Assembly: GCA_903912445.1 (NCBI GenBank)
Contig: CAIWHP010000248.1
Span: 1-64,000, forward strand
From: an uncultured Lentisphaerota bacterium
Lineage (GTDB): Bacteria; Verrucomicrobiota; Kiritimatiellia; CAIQIC01
Direction of reading: 5' to 3'
Length of the DNA stretch: 64,000 nucleotides
Shown here: positions 47,102-56,294 of the stretch, in pieces
Layout: each line of letters begins with the position of its first letter
How positions within the stretch are numbered: the stretch's first letter is position 1
Translations under genes and position numbers: made by a program
The notes under the pieces: model-generated
Told to the model about the DNA's origin: nothing
Seen by the model: the letters and a program-made list of their open reading frames with translations, nothing else
The model's database searches: none

Positions 47102-49185
47102 CCACCCGCAGCCACAATCATCCGACGGTTCCGTTCCCTGTGCCCCTCGGCGCCCAGGTGGTGCGCGACGGCGTGCAGTTCACGATCTTCTCCCGCCACG
47201 CCACGCGCGTGTGGCTGCTGCTCTTCGATGACGCGGACGCCGAGCGACCCCGGGAAGAGTTCGAACTGACCGTCGACCAGCATCGCATCGGCGACCTCTG
47301 GCATCTCCACGTCCGCAATGCCAAGGCCGGCCACTTCTACCTTTACCGGATGGAAGGCCCCAGCGGGCCGGAGGGGCGCCGCTTCGACCCGCAGCAGTGG
47401 CTGCTCGATCCCTATGCGCTCGCCGTCTCCGGCGCGCCAACGTGGGGCGACACCGAGTGGACCCAGCCCGGCATGCTGCCCAAGAACGGCGCGCGCTTCC
47501 CCAAGGGCGTCATCGTCCGCGACGAATTCGACTGGACCGGCGATCGCACGCCGCGGACGCCGCTGAGCCAGACGGTGATCTATGAGGCGCACCTGCGCAG
47601 CTTCACGGCGCACGACAGCTCCACCGTGCGCTGGCCGGGCACCTACGCCGGGTTCGCCGAAAAAATCCCCTACCTGCTCGACCTCGGGGTGACGGCGGTC
47701 GAGTTCCTGCCGCTCCAGGAATTCAACGAGATGGAGTTGCACCAGGAGAACATCGACCGGCGCGGCCTGCGCAATCTCTGGGGCTATAGCACGGTCGCCT
47801 TCTTCGCGCCGAACGCCCGCTACGCGCGCAGCGGCAGCGCCGGCCGCCAGATCGCCGAGTTCAAGGAACTGGTGCGTGCGTTGCACCAGGCCGGCATCGA
47901 GGTCATCCTGGATGTCGTCTTCAACCACACGGCCGAGCAGGCCGAGGGCGGCCCGACCTACTCGTTCCGCGGCATCGACAACGACATCTACTACCTGATG
48001 GATCCGCGCACCGGCCGCTATTCCAACTTCAGCGGCTGCGGCAACACGCTCAACAGCAACCACCCGATCGTGCGCAATTTCATCATGGACTGCCTGCGCT
48101 ACTGGGTGCTGCACATGCACGTGGACGGCTTCCGCTTCGACCTCGCCGCCGTCCTGACGCGCGGGCCGGATGGCAAGATCCTGCCCAATCCGCCGATCGT
48201 CGAGCAGATCGCCGAGGATCCCGCGCTGCGCGACTGCAAAATCTTCGCCGAGGCCTGGGATGCCGCCGGCGCCTACCAGGTCGGCAGCTTCCCCAGCGAG
48301 CGCTGGTGGGAGTGGAACGGGAAGTTCCGCGACGATGTCCGGCGGTTCTGGCGCGGCGACGGCGGGCAGCTCGGCGCCTTCACCACGCGGCTCTCCGGCA
48401 GCGCCGACCTCTACCACCAGAACGGCCATTCGCCGCTCAAGAGCATCAACTTCGTCACCTGCCACGATGGCTACACCCTCGCCGACCTCGTCAGCTACGA
48501 GCAGAAGCACAACGAGGCGAATGGCGAGCACAACCGCGACGGCGAAAAATACAACCTGTCCTGCAACCACGGCGTGGAAGGCCCGACCGACCAGCCCGGC
48601 ATCCTGGCCCTGCGCCGCCGCCAGCAGAAAAACTTCCTGATCACCCTGCTCTGCTCGCTCGGCGTGCCGATGCTGCTCGCCGGCGATGAGCTTGGCCGCA
48701 CGCAGCGCGGCAACAACAACGCCTACGCGCAGGACAACGACATCTCGTGGTTTGACTGGTCGCTGCTCGAGGCCAACGCCGAGTTGCACAACTTTACGCG
48801 CCGGCTCATCCGGTTTCGCCAGACGCATCCTTCGCTGCGCCGCCCGTCATTCCTGCACGGCCTCCAGACCGACCGCAACGCGCCTGCGGATGTGCGCTGG
48901 CTCGGCCCCAACGGCCAGGACCCGGACTGGCAGAACGGCAGCGCCATCGGCTGCCTGTTTTCCGGCGACAGCAAGCTGACCGGCGCGCCGTTCGACGACG
49001 ATCACGTCCTCCTGCTCTTCAATGCCGGCCGCCAAGGCGTCGAGTTCCAACTGCCCAAGCCGCCCGGCGCAGCGTGGCAGCTCGAATTCGCCACCGAGGC
49101 GCCCCCGCCCTTCTACCAGCCTGGGGACTGGCGCCTGCGCCTGGCCGATCGCGCCTCCGCCGTCCTCGTCTCTGCGCGCACCTGA
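47098..49185 (+). CDS. glgX: Glycogen debranching enzyme GlgX
   Basis: 695 residues, GH13_11. An N-terminal CBM48-like domain (GAQVVRDGVQFTIFSRHATRVWLLLF) precedes the TIM barrel with LDVVFNHTAEQ (region I), HVDGFRFDLA with the nucleophile Asp348 (II), IFAEAWD with the acid Glu385 (III) and FVTCHDG (IV). The GlgX signature YEQKHNEANGEHNRDG follows. The enzyme cleaves alpha-1,6 branches of phosphorylase-limited glycogen. The frame is open about 110 bp upstream, but this ATG starts the conserved N-terminus. It overlaps a small upstream gene. No other glycogen gene is in the window. Confidence 0.96.
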   Translation: MTTRSHNHPTVPFPVPLGAQVVRDGVQFTIFSRHATRVWLLLFDDADAERPREEFELTVDQHRIGDLWHLHVRNAKAGHFYLYRMEGPSGPEGRRFDPQQWLLDPYALAVSGAPTWGDTEWTQPGMLPKNGARFPKGVIVRDEFDWTGDRTPRTPLSQTVIYEAHLRSFTAHDSSTVRWPGTYAGFAEKIPYLLDLGVTAVEFLPLQEFNEMELHQENIDRRGLRNLWGYSTVAFFAPNARYARSGSAGRQIAEFKELVRALHQAGIEVILDVVFNHTAEQAEGGPTYSFRGIDNDIYYLMDPRTGRYSNFSGCGNTLNSNHPIVRNFIMDCLRYWVLHMHVDGFRFDLAAVLTRGPDGKILPNPPIVEQIAEDPALRDCKIFAEAWDAAGAYQVGSFPSERWWEWNGKFRDDVRRFWRGDGGQLGAFTTRLSGSADLYHQNGHSPLKSINFVTCHDGYTLADLVSYEQKHNEANGEHNRDGEKYNLSCNHGVEGPTDQPGILALRRRQQKNFLITLLCSLGVPMLLAGDELGRTQRGNNNAYAQDNDISWFDWSLLEANAELHNFTRRLIRFRQTHPSLRRPSFLHGLQTDRNAPADVRWLGPNGQDPDWQNGSAIGCLFSGDSKLTGAPFDDDHVLLLFNAGRQGVEFQLPKPPGAAWQLEFATEAPPPFYQPGDWRLRLADRASAVLVSART

Positions 49186-49526
49186 AGCAGCTGTCCCAAA
49201 GCCGGGCGCACGCCATGCGGTCGCTCTGTGCCAACCAGCCTCTGCGGATTCTGACGGGAGTCCCCGGAAGCGCGACCAGGTGCCACCCCTCGTTTTCGAA
49301 CGCCAGGCCCGGTCGCGTTTCCTCCTGGATTAGGGTGCGGTTCCCTGTGTAGCGCGAACCGGCAGGACGGCCCCGGAGCGGCGAAAGGGCTGGTTAGCGC
49401 GTGCGCGACCGGCCCATCCGCCTGGTCACCGCCTCATCGCACAGTTGTACAACTGTGCGATGAGGGACCAAGGGAGGCGGAGATGAGTTGGGCGGCTGGG
49501 CCGCAGCGTACGGTGCCGTGCGGTCC
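49186..49526. other. Convergent gap downstream of glgX
   Basis: No gene recognised; a few short frames have no ribosome sites. The only feature seen is the long perfect palindrome at 49432-49465. Confidence 0.4.
49432..49465. repeat. 34-bp perfect palindrome
   Basis: Two 17-bp arms are exact reverse complements without a spacer (centre CAGTTGTACAACTG, arms ending CCTCATCGC / GCGATGAGG). It lies between the convergent glgX and cysteine-cluster genes. There is no T-tract on either side, so a classical terminator is unlikely, but a strong bidirectional hairpin or a protein-binding dyad is possible. Confidence 0.8.
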
Positions 49527-49829
49527 TCAACGCGGCACTGCCGGGCAGCCGGCCACGCGCCAGGTGTGCGGGAAAGCTCGGCACTGCTGCGGGCGCGCGG
49601 CATAGACGCGGCAGGCCTGGTCCGGCCCCAGCAAACAGCACGCGCCATCGGGCCTATCGGCCAAGCTCAACTGGGCGCGGTTCGCCGCCAGCACGGTGTG
49701 GCGTTGGACAAACTCGTCCTCCGTCAGGCCGAGATGCCGGGCGAGCGCAGTGATGTCGGCGGCGGTCAGCAGGACGTGTCCGCCCCAGCGGCAGCAGGCC
49801 CCGCAACGCTGGCAGGCAAACGTTTCCAC
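49527..49829 (-). CDS. YkgJ-family cysteine cluster protein
   Basis: 100 residues. It has the CxxCGxCC pattern (CQRCGACCRWGGHV) at the N-terminus and CRVYAARPQQCRAFP near the end, with a CCLL pair between. This is the Zn/Fe-chelating CxxCxxCC family (UPF0153/YkgJ), of unknown function. It lies three bases downstream of ilvN in the same direction, probably transcribed with it. The start was chosen at METFACQRCG, immediately before the first Cys motif. Confidence 0.85.
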   Translation of the reverse strand: METFACQRCGACCRWGGHVLLTAADITALARHLGLTEDEFVQRHTVLAANRAQLSLADRPDGACCLLGPDQACRVYAARPQQCRAFPHTWRVAGCPAVPR

Positions 49830-49832
49830 GGG

Positions 49833-50330
49833 TCAGGTCGGGAGTTCGCCGCGGGCCATGAGGACCTTGCCGGTGCGGCAGAGTTCAACGACCTTGAATT
49901 TCCTCAACAGCTTGAGCATGGCCTCGAGCTTGTCGCTGTCGCCCACGGCCATGAGGATCATCGAGCTCTCGGTCATATCCACGCTCTCCGCGCCGAAGTG
50001 GTCGGCCACCTGGAGCACCTCGGTCCGCGCCGCCGGGCCGACGTGCACCTTGACCAGCGCCATCTCCTTGACGACCACGTCCTCGCCGGTGTGGTCGGTG
50101 CAATGGATGACGTCCACGAGCTTCTTCACCTGCTCGATGATCTGGTACAGGTTCGCGGGGTCGCCGAGCGCGGTAATGGTCATGCGCGAGACGTTGCCCT
50201 CCATCGAGGAGGAGACGACGAGGGAATCAATGTTGAAGCCGCGCCGCGCAAACACGTGGGCGATGCGCGCGAGCACACCGGGCTTGTTGGCGACGACGAC
50301 GCTGAGCGTGTGAGTGAAGTTGTTTTGCAT
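49833..50330 (-). CDS. ilvN: Acetolactate synthase small (regulatory) subunit
   Basis: 165 residues, the normal length for IlvN/IlvH. The N-terminal ACT domain (HTLSVVVANKPGVLARIAHVFARRGFNIDSL) binds valine, and the C-terminal domain (VKVHVGPAARTEVLQVADHFGAESVD) contacts the catalytic subunit. The open frame extends into ilvB, but this ATG has AAGGA 9 bp upstream and the normal N-terminus. It lies 23 bp after ilvB. Confidence 0.96.
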   Translation of the reverse strand: MQNNFTHTLSVVVANKPGVLARIAHVFARRGFNIDSLVVSSSMEGNVSRMTITALGDPANLYQIIEQVKKLVDVIHCTDHTGEDVVVKEMALVKVHVGPAARTEVLQVADHFGAESVDMTESSMILMAVGDSDKLEAMLKLLRKFKVVELCRTGKVLMARGELPT

Positions 50331-50353
50331 GCTGCAGTTCCTTTCGGGGGGGC

Positions 50354-52084
50354 TCATTTTTTCCGTGCGGCGACCGGCGGCCGCCCGCGGCGCGGGCGGG
50401 GCTCCAGGATCATGTCCTCGAGCGCCTTGCCGGCCGGCACCATCGGGAACACGTTTTGTTCCTTGTGCACCTGGACGTCGATGATGCACGGGCCGCTGTC
50501 ATACTCCAGCGCGCGGGTGAGCACCTTGCGCACGTCGGCGGCCCGCTTGATGCGCAGGCCGAGCGCGCCGTAGGCCTCGGCGATCTTGGCGAAATCGGGA
50601 TTGCCCTCGAGGTCCACCCCGCTCTTGCGGTCGGCGTAGAACAGCTCCTGCCACTGGCGCACCATGCCGAGGTAGCTGTTGTTCAGGACTATGGCCTTGA
50701 TCGGCAGCTTGTGGTTACAGGCGGTCGCGAAGTCGGGCATCGTCATCTGGAAGCCGCCGTCGCCGGAGACCGAGACGACCAGATCCTTGCGCCGGCCGAA
50801 CTGCGCGCCGATGGCGGCGGGCAGCCCGAAGCCCATCGTGCCGGCGCCGCCGGAGCTGAGCCAGTCGTTGCGCCGGTCCACTTTCCAATATTGCGCCGTC
50901 CACATCTGGTGCTGGCCCACATCCGTCGCGACCACGGCCTTGCCGCCGGTCAGCGTGTATAGCTCCTCGATGATGTGCTGCATCTTGAGGCCGCCGGTGC
51001 GCCGGTAGTGCAGCGGAAAGTCCTTCTTTAGGGCGTTGATGTGTTTGATCCAGGCACCCGTATCGGGGTTCCCGACCACCTTGAGCAACGCCTCCGCCAC
51101 CTGGCGGGCGTCGCCGAGGCAGACGATCTCCGGCTTGAGCATCTTGCCGATTTCAGCCGGATCGATGTCCACATGGATCTTCACGGCATCGCGCCCGAAG
51201 CGCGCCGGCACGCCGAGGATCCGGTCGTCGAAGCGCGAGCCGAAGTTCAGGATGAGGTCGGCCTCGACCATCGCCTTGTTGGCATAGGCCGTGCCGTGCA
51301 TGCCCAGCATGCCGAGCGAGAGCGCGTGCGATTCCGGGAAGCCGCCCTTGCCCAGCAGCGTGCTCGTCACCGGCGCATGGATCTTTTCCGCCAGTGTCCG
51401 GATTGCCGTACAGGCGTCGGAAATGATCACGCCGTGGCCGATGAGAATGATCGGCTTGCGTGCGCGCAGGAGCGCGTCGGCGATCGCCTGGATCGTCGCC
51501 GGGTCGGGCGCGGGCGCCTCCGGGTTGTAGCCCGGCAGCTCCATCGCCGCCAGCGGGTCGCCGACGAAGGGCGCCATGCTGATGTCCTTCGGCACATCGA
51601 TCAGCACCGGCCCCGGGCGGCCGGTCGTGGCGATGTGAAAGGCTTCGCGCACAATGCGCGGAATGTGATTCGTGTCGTGGATCAGATAGCTGTGCTTCAC
51701 GATCGGCATCGTCATGCCGTAGATGTCGGCCTCCTGGAAGGCGTCCTTGCCCAGCATGTGCGTCGCCGCCTGCCCGGAGACGACGATCATCGGGACCGAA
51801 TCGATGTGTGCGGTCATGATGCCGGTGACCGTGTTGGTGGCCCCCGGGCCGCTCGTGACCAGCACCGCCGCCGGCCGGCCCGTCGCCCGCGCGTAGCCAT
51901 CGGCCATGTGCGTCGCCGCCTGCTCGTGGCGCGTCAGCACGAACTTGATCTTCGTCCCGGTCGTCACCAGCGCGTCAAAGATCGGGATCGTCGCCCCGCC
52001 CGGGATGCCGAACATATATTCGATCCCTTGGGCCTCCAGGCTTTTCACCAAGATCTGCGCACCGTCCCAGCTTGTTTTCGTCAT
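50354..52084 (-). CDS. ilvB: Acetolactate synthase large (catalytic) subunit
   Basis: 576 residues. It joins two pyruvates, or pyruvate and 2-ketobutyrate, in valine, leucine and isoleucine synthesis. The ThDP Glu is in TRHEQAATHMADGYARATG. The FAD/central domain and ThDP-Mg motif GDGGFQMTMPDFATACNHKLPIKAIVLNN are present, as are PGGATIPIFDAL and the GGAGTMGFGLPAAIGAQFG segment. It ends with a basic tail. First gene of the ilvB-ilvN-ykgJ unit, with a promoter about 90 bp upstream. Confidence 0.97.
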   Translation of the reverse strand: MTKTSWDGAQILVKSLEAQGIEYMFGIPGGATIPIFDALVTTGTKIKFVLTRHEQAATHMADGYARATGRPAAVLVTSGPGATNTVTGIMTAHIDSVPMIVVSGQAATHMLGKDAFQEADIYGMTMPIVKHSYLIHDTNHIPRIVREAFHIATTGRPGPVLIDVPKDISMAPFVGDPLAAMELPGYNPEAPAPDPATIQAIADALLRARKPIILIGHGVIISDACTAIRTLAEKIHAPVTSTLLGKGGFPESHALSLGMLGMHGTAYANKAMVEADLILNFGSRFDDRILGVPARFGRDAVKIHVDIDPAEIGKMLKPEIVCLGDARQVAEALLKVVGNPDTGAWIKHINALKKDFPLHYRRTGGLKMQHIIEELYTLTGGKAVVATDVGQHQMWTAQYWKVDRRNDWLSSGGAGTMGFGLPAAIGAQFGRRKDLVVSVSGDGGFQMTMPDFATACNHKLPIKAIVLNNSYLGMVRQWQELFYADRKSGVDLEGNPDFAKIAEAYGALGLRIKRAADVRKVLTRALEYDSGPCIIDVQVHKEQNVFPMVPAGKALEDMILEPRPRRGRPPVAARKK

Positions 52085-52449
52085 AACACCCGCCTGCTTT
52101 TATTGGTTGCCATTTTCAAGCCATCCCGCGCTATTTAAAGTGCAATCATGCTCCTTAGCGCAAAACGCGGAGCCATCATACACGATTACGGCGTTGATGC
52201 AACATTTTACATCGTTAAAACAGGATTAGTCTTAGCATTAAAATCATTTTCCAGCATTATTGAAGTGCATGCGCGGTCAAGCGTCGTGTTTTTAACCGGC
52301 GCGGGTTGCATGCTCGGCCCGCAACGCCGGGGCAGACTGCAGGCCACAGCTTGGGACTGGTGATTGCTGACGCGTCATCCACGCCAACCGGCCTGTTCCT
52401 AAGGCGGAGCCCAAGCGCGAGCCTGCCGCCTGCCCGCGCTATCCGGGTC
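52085..52449. other. AT-rich gap between ilvB and the sugar operon end
   Basis: No gene. The ilvB-proximal 120 bp hold the promoter and a leader with a hairpin. The remaining 240 bp include an AT-rich run (52205-52260) and then GC-rich sequence without recognised signals. Confidence 0.4.
52175..52202 (-). promoter_or_regulatory. Putative ilvB promoter
   Basis: On the minus strand TTGCAT, 16 bp, TATGAT. The leader of about 85 bp starts with a hairpin (GCTCCGC...GCG...GGAGC) and contains a 4-codon frame, Met-Ile-Ala-Leu-stop, directly after AAGGAGC. This hints at attenuation but is too short to be sure. Confidence 0.5.
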
Positions 52450-53862
52450 CTAGCAGACGCGGCGTACTTCAAGGCCCAGCAACGCGCCCAGCTTGGCGAG
52501 CTTGGCGGCAACGTGCCCCACCCCGATGGCGCAATGGTGTGCCGGGCCGGCCTTCGACCACTCGTTCATGAAGGTCTTGGCGCTGACGCTGAATTGATAG
52601 CGGCTGTTGGTGTTGCCGATCTGGAGGATGGGACCGGGCACCGACTGGCCCTCGGCGACGAGCAGGAACAGCTGGCCGCCGGCACCCTGCACGACCGACA
52701 ACAGCGTGACAGGTCCATGTTTTACGGTCATCTGGATCGAGAGCCCCTGGCCGGGCTTGCCATGGTAGACCGACAGCGGCACCAGTCCGACCGAGCCTTC
52801 CGCAATGGCAAAGTGCGCCGGACCATCGTGCCCCAGGTAGACCACATCGTCGGTGAAATCGGCCAGATAGAACTCAGAGAACGAGCCGCCGGCGCCCAAC
52901 TCGTCCATGATCTTCATCGCCTGGACGTTCTTCACTTCGCACTCGCCCGCGACGGGCACATGCCGGCCGGTCAGCAGGGTGTTGCCGGCGATGACGCTGG
53001 TGACGATGTCCTGGTAGGGATTGCCGGCGACGCTTTCGTAGTAATAGGCCAGCGCACCCAGCCGATGCTTGGCGACGAGCGCATCGAGCGCGCAGGAGGT
53101 CTTGGCCGCGCGCGCGATCTCGCTGGCGGCACAGTCGCGTGCGACGGCGAACTTCTTGCCGAACTCCCTGACCTTCGCGGTCACCTGCGCCTTGGTCACC
53201 CGCTCGCGCAGCGCATGCAGCTCGCACATCTCCAGCAGCTCATAGTGCTGCCCGAAGACGGCGGCCTGCTGCGTCATGTCGGAATAGACGTCGAGCATGC
53301 CGCAGTAGTAATGCCCGAGCACGCCAACGCGGTTCCGGCGCAGGGCGTCGGCGACCCGCGCGGCGGCGACCCAGTCGCGGATCTCCGTCCACGCCTCCGG
53401 GTCCCGCAAATGCCCCGTGACGAGGTGGTAGGCGATGCCGGCGCGGTTGAAGACGCAGGCGATCTCCGGCGCACTGCACGCCTGGCAATGCTCGAGCCAG
53501 ATGCCGGTCATCAGCCCGCGGTCGCCGAGCGCGTTGAACTTCGCATAGTCGAGCTGCGGCACCGGCTGGAGGTTGAGCACGACGACCGGCACCTTGACCT
53601 GCTGCACCACCGGCAGCACGGTCGAGGAGAGCGCATAGGTGGAGATATAGAGGAAGATCAGGTCGACCTCTTCACGCCGGAACAGCGAGGCGGCGGCGCG
53701 CGCCTTCTCGGGATTGTCCACCATCCCCGCATCCACCAGCTCGACGCCGAAGCCGGCGATCTGCTCTGCGATCTCCGCCTGATAGGCCGTGAGGTGGCCG
53801 AGCAGTCCCTTGAACTGCGGCCAGTACGTATCCAATCCGATGCCGAAGAGTCCGACTTTCAT
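52450..53862 (-). CDS. L-fucose/L-arabinose isomerase-family protein
   Basis: 470 residues of the sugar isomerase fold: KVGLFGIGLDTYWPQFKGL at the start, a DLIFLYISTYALSSTVLPV strand region, VAGECEVKNVQAMKIMDELGAGGSF with the metal/catalytic Glu residues, and ADFTDDVVYLGHDGPAH with the candidate metal His. It probably interconverts an aldose and a ketose, or a related compound, using Mn2+. It is diverged from true AraA and FucI, so the substrate is open. AGGAG 6 bp before the ATG, and ATGA overlap with the Tat oxidoreductase upstream. The open frame upstream of this ATG lies inside that gene and is not used. Confidence 0.85.
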   Translation of the reverse strand: MKVGLFGIGLDTYWPQFKGLLGHLTAYQAEIAEQIAGFGVELVDAGMVDNPEKARAAASLFRREEVDLIFLYISTYALSSTVLPVVQQVKVPVVVLNLQPVPQLDYAKFNALGDRGLMTGIWLEHCQACSAPEIACVFNRAGIAYHLVTGHLRDPEAWTEIRDWVAAARVADALRRNRVGVLGHYYCGMLDVYSDMTQQAAVFGQHYELLEMCELHALRERVTKAQVTAKVREFGKKFAVARDCAASEIARAAKTSCALDALVAKHRLGALAYYYESVAGNPYQDIVTSVIAGNTLLTGRHVPVAGECEVKNVQAMKIMDELGAGGSFSEFYLADFTDDVVYLGHDGPAHFAIAEGSVGLVPLSVYHGKPGQGLSIQMTVKHGPVTLLSVVQGAGGQLFLLVAEGQSVPGPILQIGNTNSRYQFSVSAKTFMNEWSKAGPAHHCAIGVGHVAAKLAKLGALLGLEVRRVC

Positions 53863-55190
53863 GTGTGCTCCTGGTGGGGTTGCGGGGCCAATTCGTCCAG
53901 CGTCCACGGCGCGCGCAGGGAGCGCGCGCGCAGGCGGTTCGCGGTGTCGTCGCCGGGAAATTCCTCTTTGGCCGGATCCCAGCGCAGCTTGCGGCCGAGC
54001 AGCAGCGCGGCGTTGCCGATGTGGCAGATCGAGGCGCAGCGGTGGCCGATCTCGGGCGGGAAATAGCACGGGCGCCGGCTCTTCACGCTGTCGAGGAAGT
54101 TGCGGTGCTCGCCGCCGAAGCAGGTCGCCAGGTGGACTTCGTTGGGGCCGATCTGGCTCTTGAGGATCGCGGGCGCGCTCGCCTCCAGCGGGCCGATCCA
54201 GCCCTTGTTGCCCACCCAGCCATCCGTGCCCTCGAAGCGCAGGCCGACGCCGCCGCTCTCGGCGAACATACGCACGCCATTGGCATAGGCATATTCGAGA
54301 TGGAATTCGGTCGCCGTGTTATACAGGCCTGCGTGGGGAAATTCGCCGCGGCCCTCGACACTGACGGGGCCGGTGTGCTCGGTGTCGTTCCCCCACTGCG
54401 CGGTGTCGAACAGGTGCATGCCCCAGTCGGTGAGCATCCCGCCGGAGTAATCGGAGATCCACCGGAAATTGTAATGGCAGCGCGCCGCGCAATAGGGCGC
54501 GGCCGGCGCGGGGCCGAGCCACATTTCATAATCGAAGCCCGCCGGCACCGGCTCGATGACCGCGGGCTCGATGGCCCGCTGCGCATTGGGCAGGCCGACG
54601 CGGATCGTGTGCAGCTTGCCGATGCGCCCGTTGCGCACCAGCTCCGCCATGCGGTGATACACCGTGAGCGAGCGGTCCTCCGTCGAGGTCTGGAAAATCG
54701 CGCCGGTTTGCCGCGCCACGTCGCACTGGATGCGGCCTTCCTGGATCGTCAGCGTCGGCTTCTCGCTGCAGACATCCTTGCCGGCGCGCATCGCCATCAG
54801 CGAGATCGGCACGTGCCAGTGGTCGGGCGTCGAGACCATCACGGCGTCAATATCGGGCCGCGCAAGGATCTCGCGGAAGTCGCGGTAGGCGGCGCAGTCG
54901 CTGTTGCCGTAGCGCTTGTTGACCATGTCCTGCGCCGCGCGCATGCGCGCGGCCTCTACGTCGCAGACGGCGACGACCTGCGCATCGGGTTGTCCCAGAA
55001 AGCCGTTGAGGTTGCGCGCGACGCCGTGGCTGCCGACGCCGATCATGCCGATGGTCACGCGGTTGCCCGGCGCCGCGCGCCAGCCGCCGCCGAAGACCGT
55101 GGCCGGCAGCAGCAACGGCGCAGCCAGCGCCGCGCCACAGGCGCCGGCGCGCTTGAGGAAAGTTCGGCGCGAGAGGAAAGAGTCTTGCAT
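53859..55190 (-). CDS. Tat-exported Gfo/Idh/MocA family oxidoreductase
   Basis: 443 residues. Tat signal SRRTFLKRAGACGAAL. The Rossmann segment is IGMIGVGSHG, with VSTPDHWH, the catalytic Lys in CSEKPTLT, and GGMLTDWGMHLFDTAQWG with the conserved His. This resembles the exported oxidoreductase at 14.1 kb more than the GH109-like one. It acts in the periplasm on a sugar. It is the middle gene of a three-gene set, four bases... overlapping the isomerase gene downstream and starting three bases after the stop of the TIM-barrel gene upstream. Confidence 0.87.
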   Translation of the reverse strand: MQDSFLSRRTFLKRAGACGAALAAPLLLPATVFGGGWRAAPGNRVTIGMIGVGSHGVARNLNGFLGQPDAQVVAVCDVEAARMRAAQDMVNKRYGNSDCAAYRDFREILARPDIDAVMVSTPDHWHVPISLMAMRAGKDVCSEKPTLTIQEGRIQCDVARQTGAIFQTSTEDRSLTVYHRMAELVRNGRIGKLHTIRVGLPNAQRAIEPAVIEPVPAGFDYEMWLGPAPAAPYCAARCHYNFRWISDYSGGMLTDWGMHLFDTAQWGNDTEHTGPVSVEGRGEFPHAGLYNTATEFHLEYAYANGVRMFAESGGVGLRFEGTDGWVGNKGWIGPLEASAPAILKSQIGPNEVHLATCFGGEHRNFLDSVKSRRPCYFPPEIGHRCASICHIGNAALLLGRKLRWDPAKEEFPGDDTANRLRARSLRAPWTLDELAPQPHQEHT

Positions 55191-55193
55191 GAT

Positions 55194-56111
55194 TTAGTTC
55201 TTCTCCGCGGCCAGGCGTGCCTGCAGCTTCTTCCAGCCATCCATCGAGTGCTTGAGGTTTTCCGCGACGCTGCCGCGGATGCCGAAATGCTGCAACCCGA
55301 TCGGCCCGGCAAACTTCAGCGCCTGGAGTTGCTGCAGCAGCGGCAGCACATCGAAGGTCCCTGTGTCGAGCGGCTGGATCAGCTTCTTCCAATCCGTACC
55401 GCCGGCATCCGCGCCGCTCACGGTGACCACAAACAGGTGCGGCGCGGCGCTCTTGAGCGTCGCGGCGAGATCCTTGCCATCCACCTTGAGCCAGTGACAC
55501 AGGTTGAAAGTCACACCCAGATTCTTGCGCCCCACCTTTTCGATCAGCCGCACGCAATCTTCGACCCGCTGGGCGTACTGGTTGGTGTGCGGATAGAGCG
55601 CGACCTTCACGCCGCTCGCCGCCGCGAAATCGGCCAGCTCGCGCAGCGCCTTGACGGCGCTCTCGTCGCCATCGGTCGCCGAGGGTTTGAATTTCTTGGT
55701 GGTGACATAGAGCCAGACAAACGTGTCGTGGCCCTTGAGGGCGGTGACCGCCTCCTTGAGCTGCGGCGTCACGCCCTCGTCCATATTGAGGTTGAGGTAG
55801 AGCGCGAACAGCTTCAGCCCCTGCTGGTCGAGCGCGGCGTACCACTGCTGCAGGTCATCCGCGCCGTGATAGATCGGCCCCACCCCCGCGAAACCGAGTT
55901 CCTTGACGAGCGCGACCTGCTCGGCGGGCGTGCGGTGCGTCGCATCGCGCGTGCCGGTGTCCATCGCAAAGAAGGGATTGGTCAAGGCCGGCGGCGCGCC
56001 GGCCGCGCCGAGACGGCACGCTGCGGCCAGAAGCAGTCCCAGTCCGCAGCGCTGGAGCATGCGAAAAGACCGGACGCACACCCCTGTTCGGATTCGCTTG
56101 GCGCTGTTCAT
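55194..56111 (-). CDS. Exported sugar phosphate isomerase/epimerase-like TIM barrel
   Basis: 305 residues. The Met chosen has AAGGGAAAAG upstream and opens a signal peptide (hydrophobic LGLLLAAACRLGAAGA around residues 22-38). The barrel has ELGFAGVGPIY, LKLFALYLNLNM, KVALYPHTNQYAQ, LGVTFNLCHWLKV with the usual Asn/His metal region, and a final GPIGLQHFGI. Several metal-ligand Glu residues seen in cytoplasmic relatives are not obvious, so activity is uncertain. First gene of the operon with the Tat oxidoreductase and the isomerase-like protein. Confidence 0.8.
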   Translation of the reverse strand: MNSAKRIRTGVCVRSFRMLQRCGLGLLLAAACRLGAAGAPPALTNPFFAMDTGTRDATHRTPAEQVALVKELGFAGVGPIYHGADDLQQWYAALDQQGLKLFALYLNLNMDEGVTPQLKEAVTALKGHDTFVWLYVTTKKFKPSATDGDESAVKALRELADFAAASGVKVALYPHTNQYAQRVEDCVRLIEKVGRKNLGVTFNLCHWLKVDGKDLAATLKSAAPHLFVVTVSGADAGGTDWKKLIQPLDTGTFDVLPLLQQLQALKFAGPIGLQHFGIRGSVAENLKHSMDGWKKLQARLAAEKN

Positions 56112-56294
56112 CTTTTCCCTTCCTGAAGACCTTGCCGCGCTGCGCTGCATCACAACCGTGCATGGCATAATGGATATCCACGCCACCCGACAAGCCAAAA
56201 CCACCAAGGCTCCGCGGTCGGCACCGCCGGCCCCGCGTGCCAAACGTTGAAAACCCGGCCGTTCTGGCGCGTATTCTTGGCAGCCCGTCGGGCG

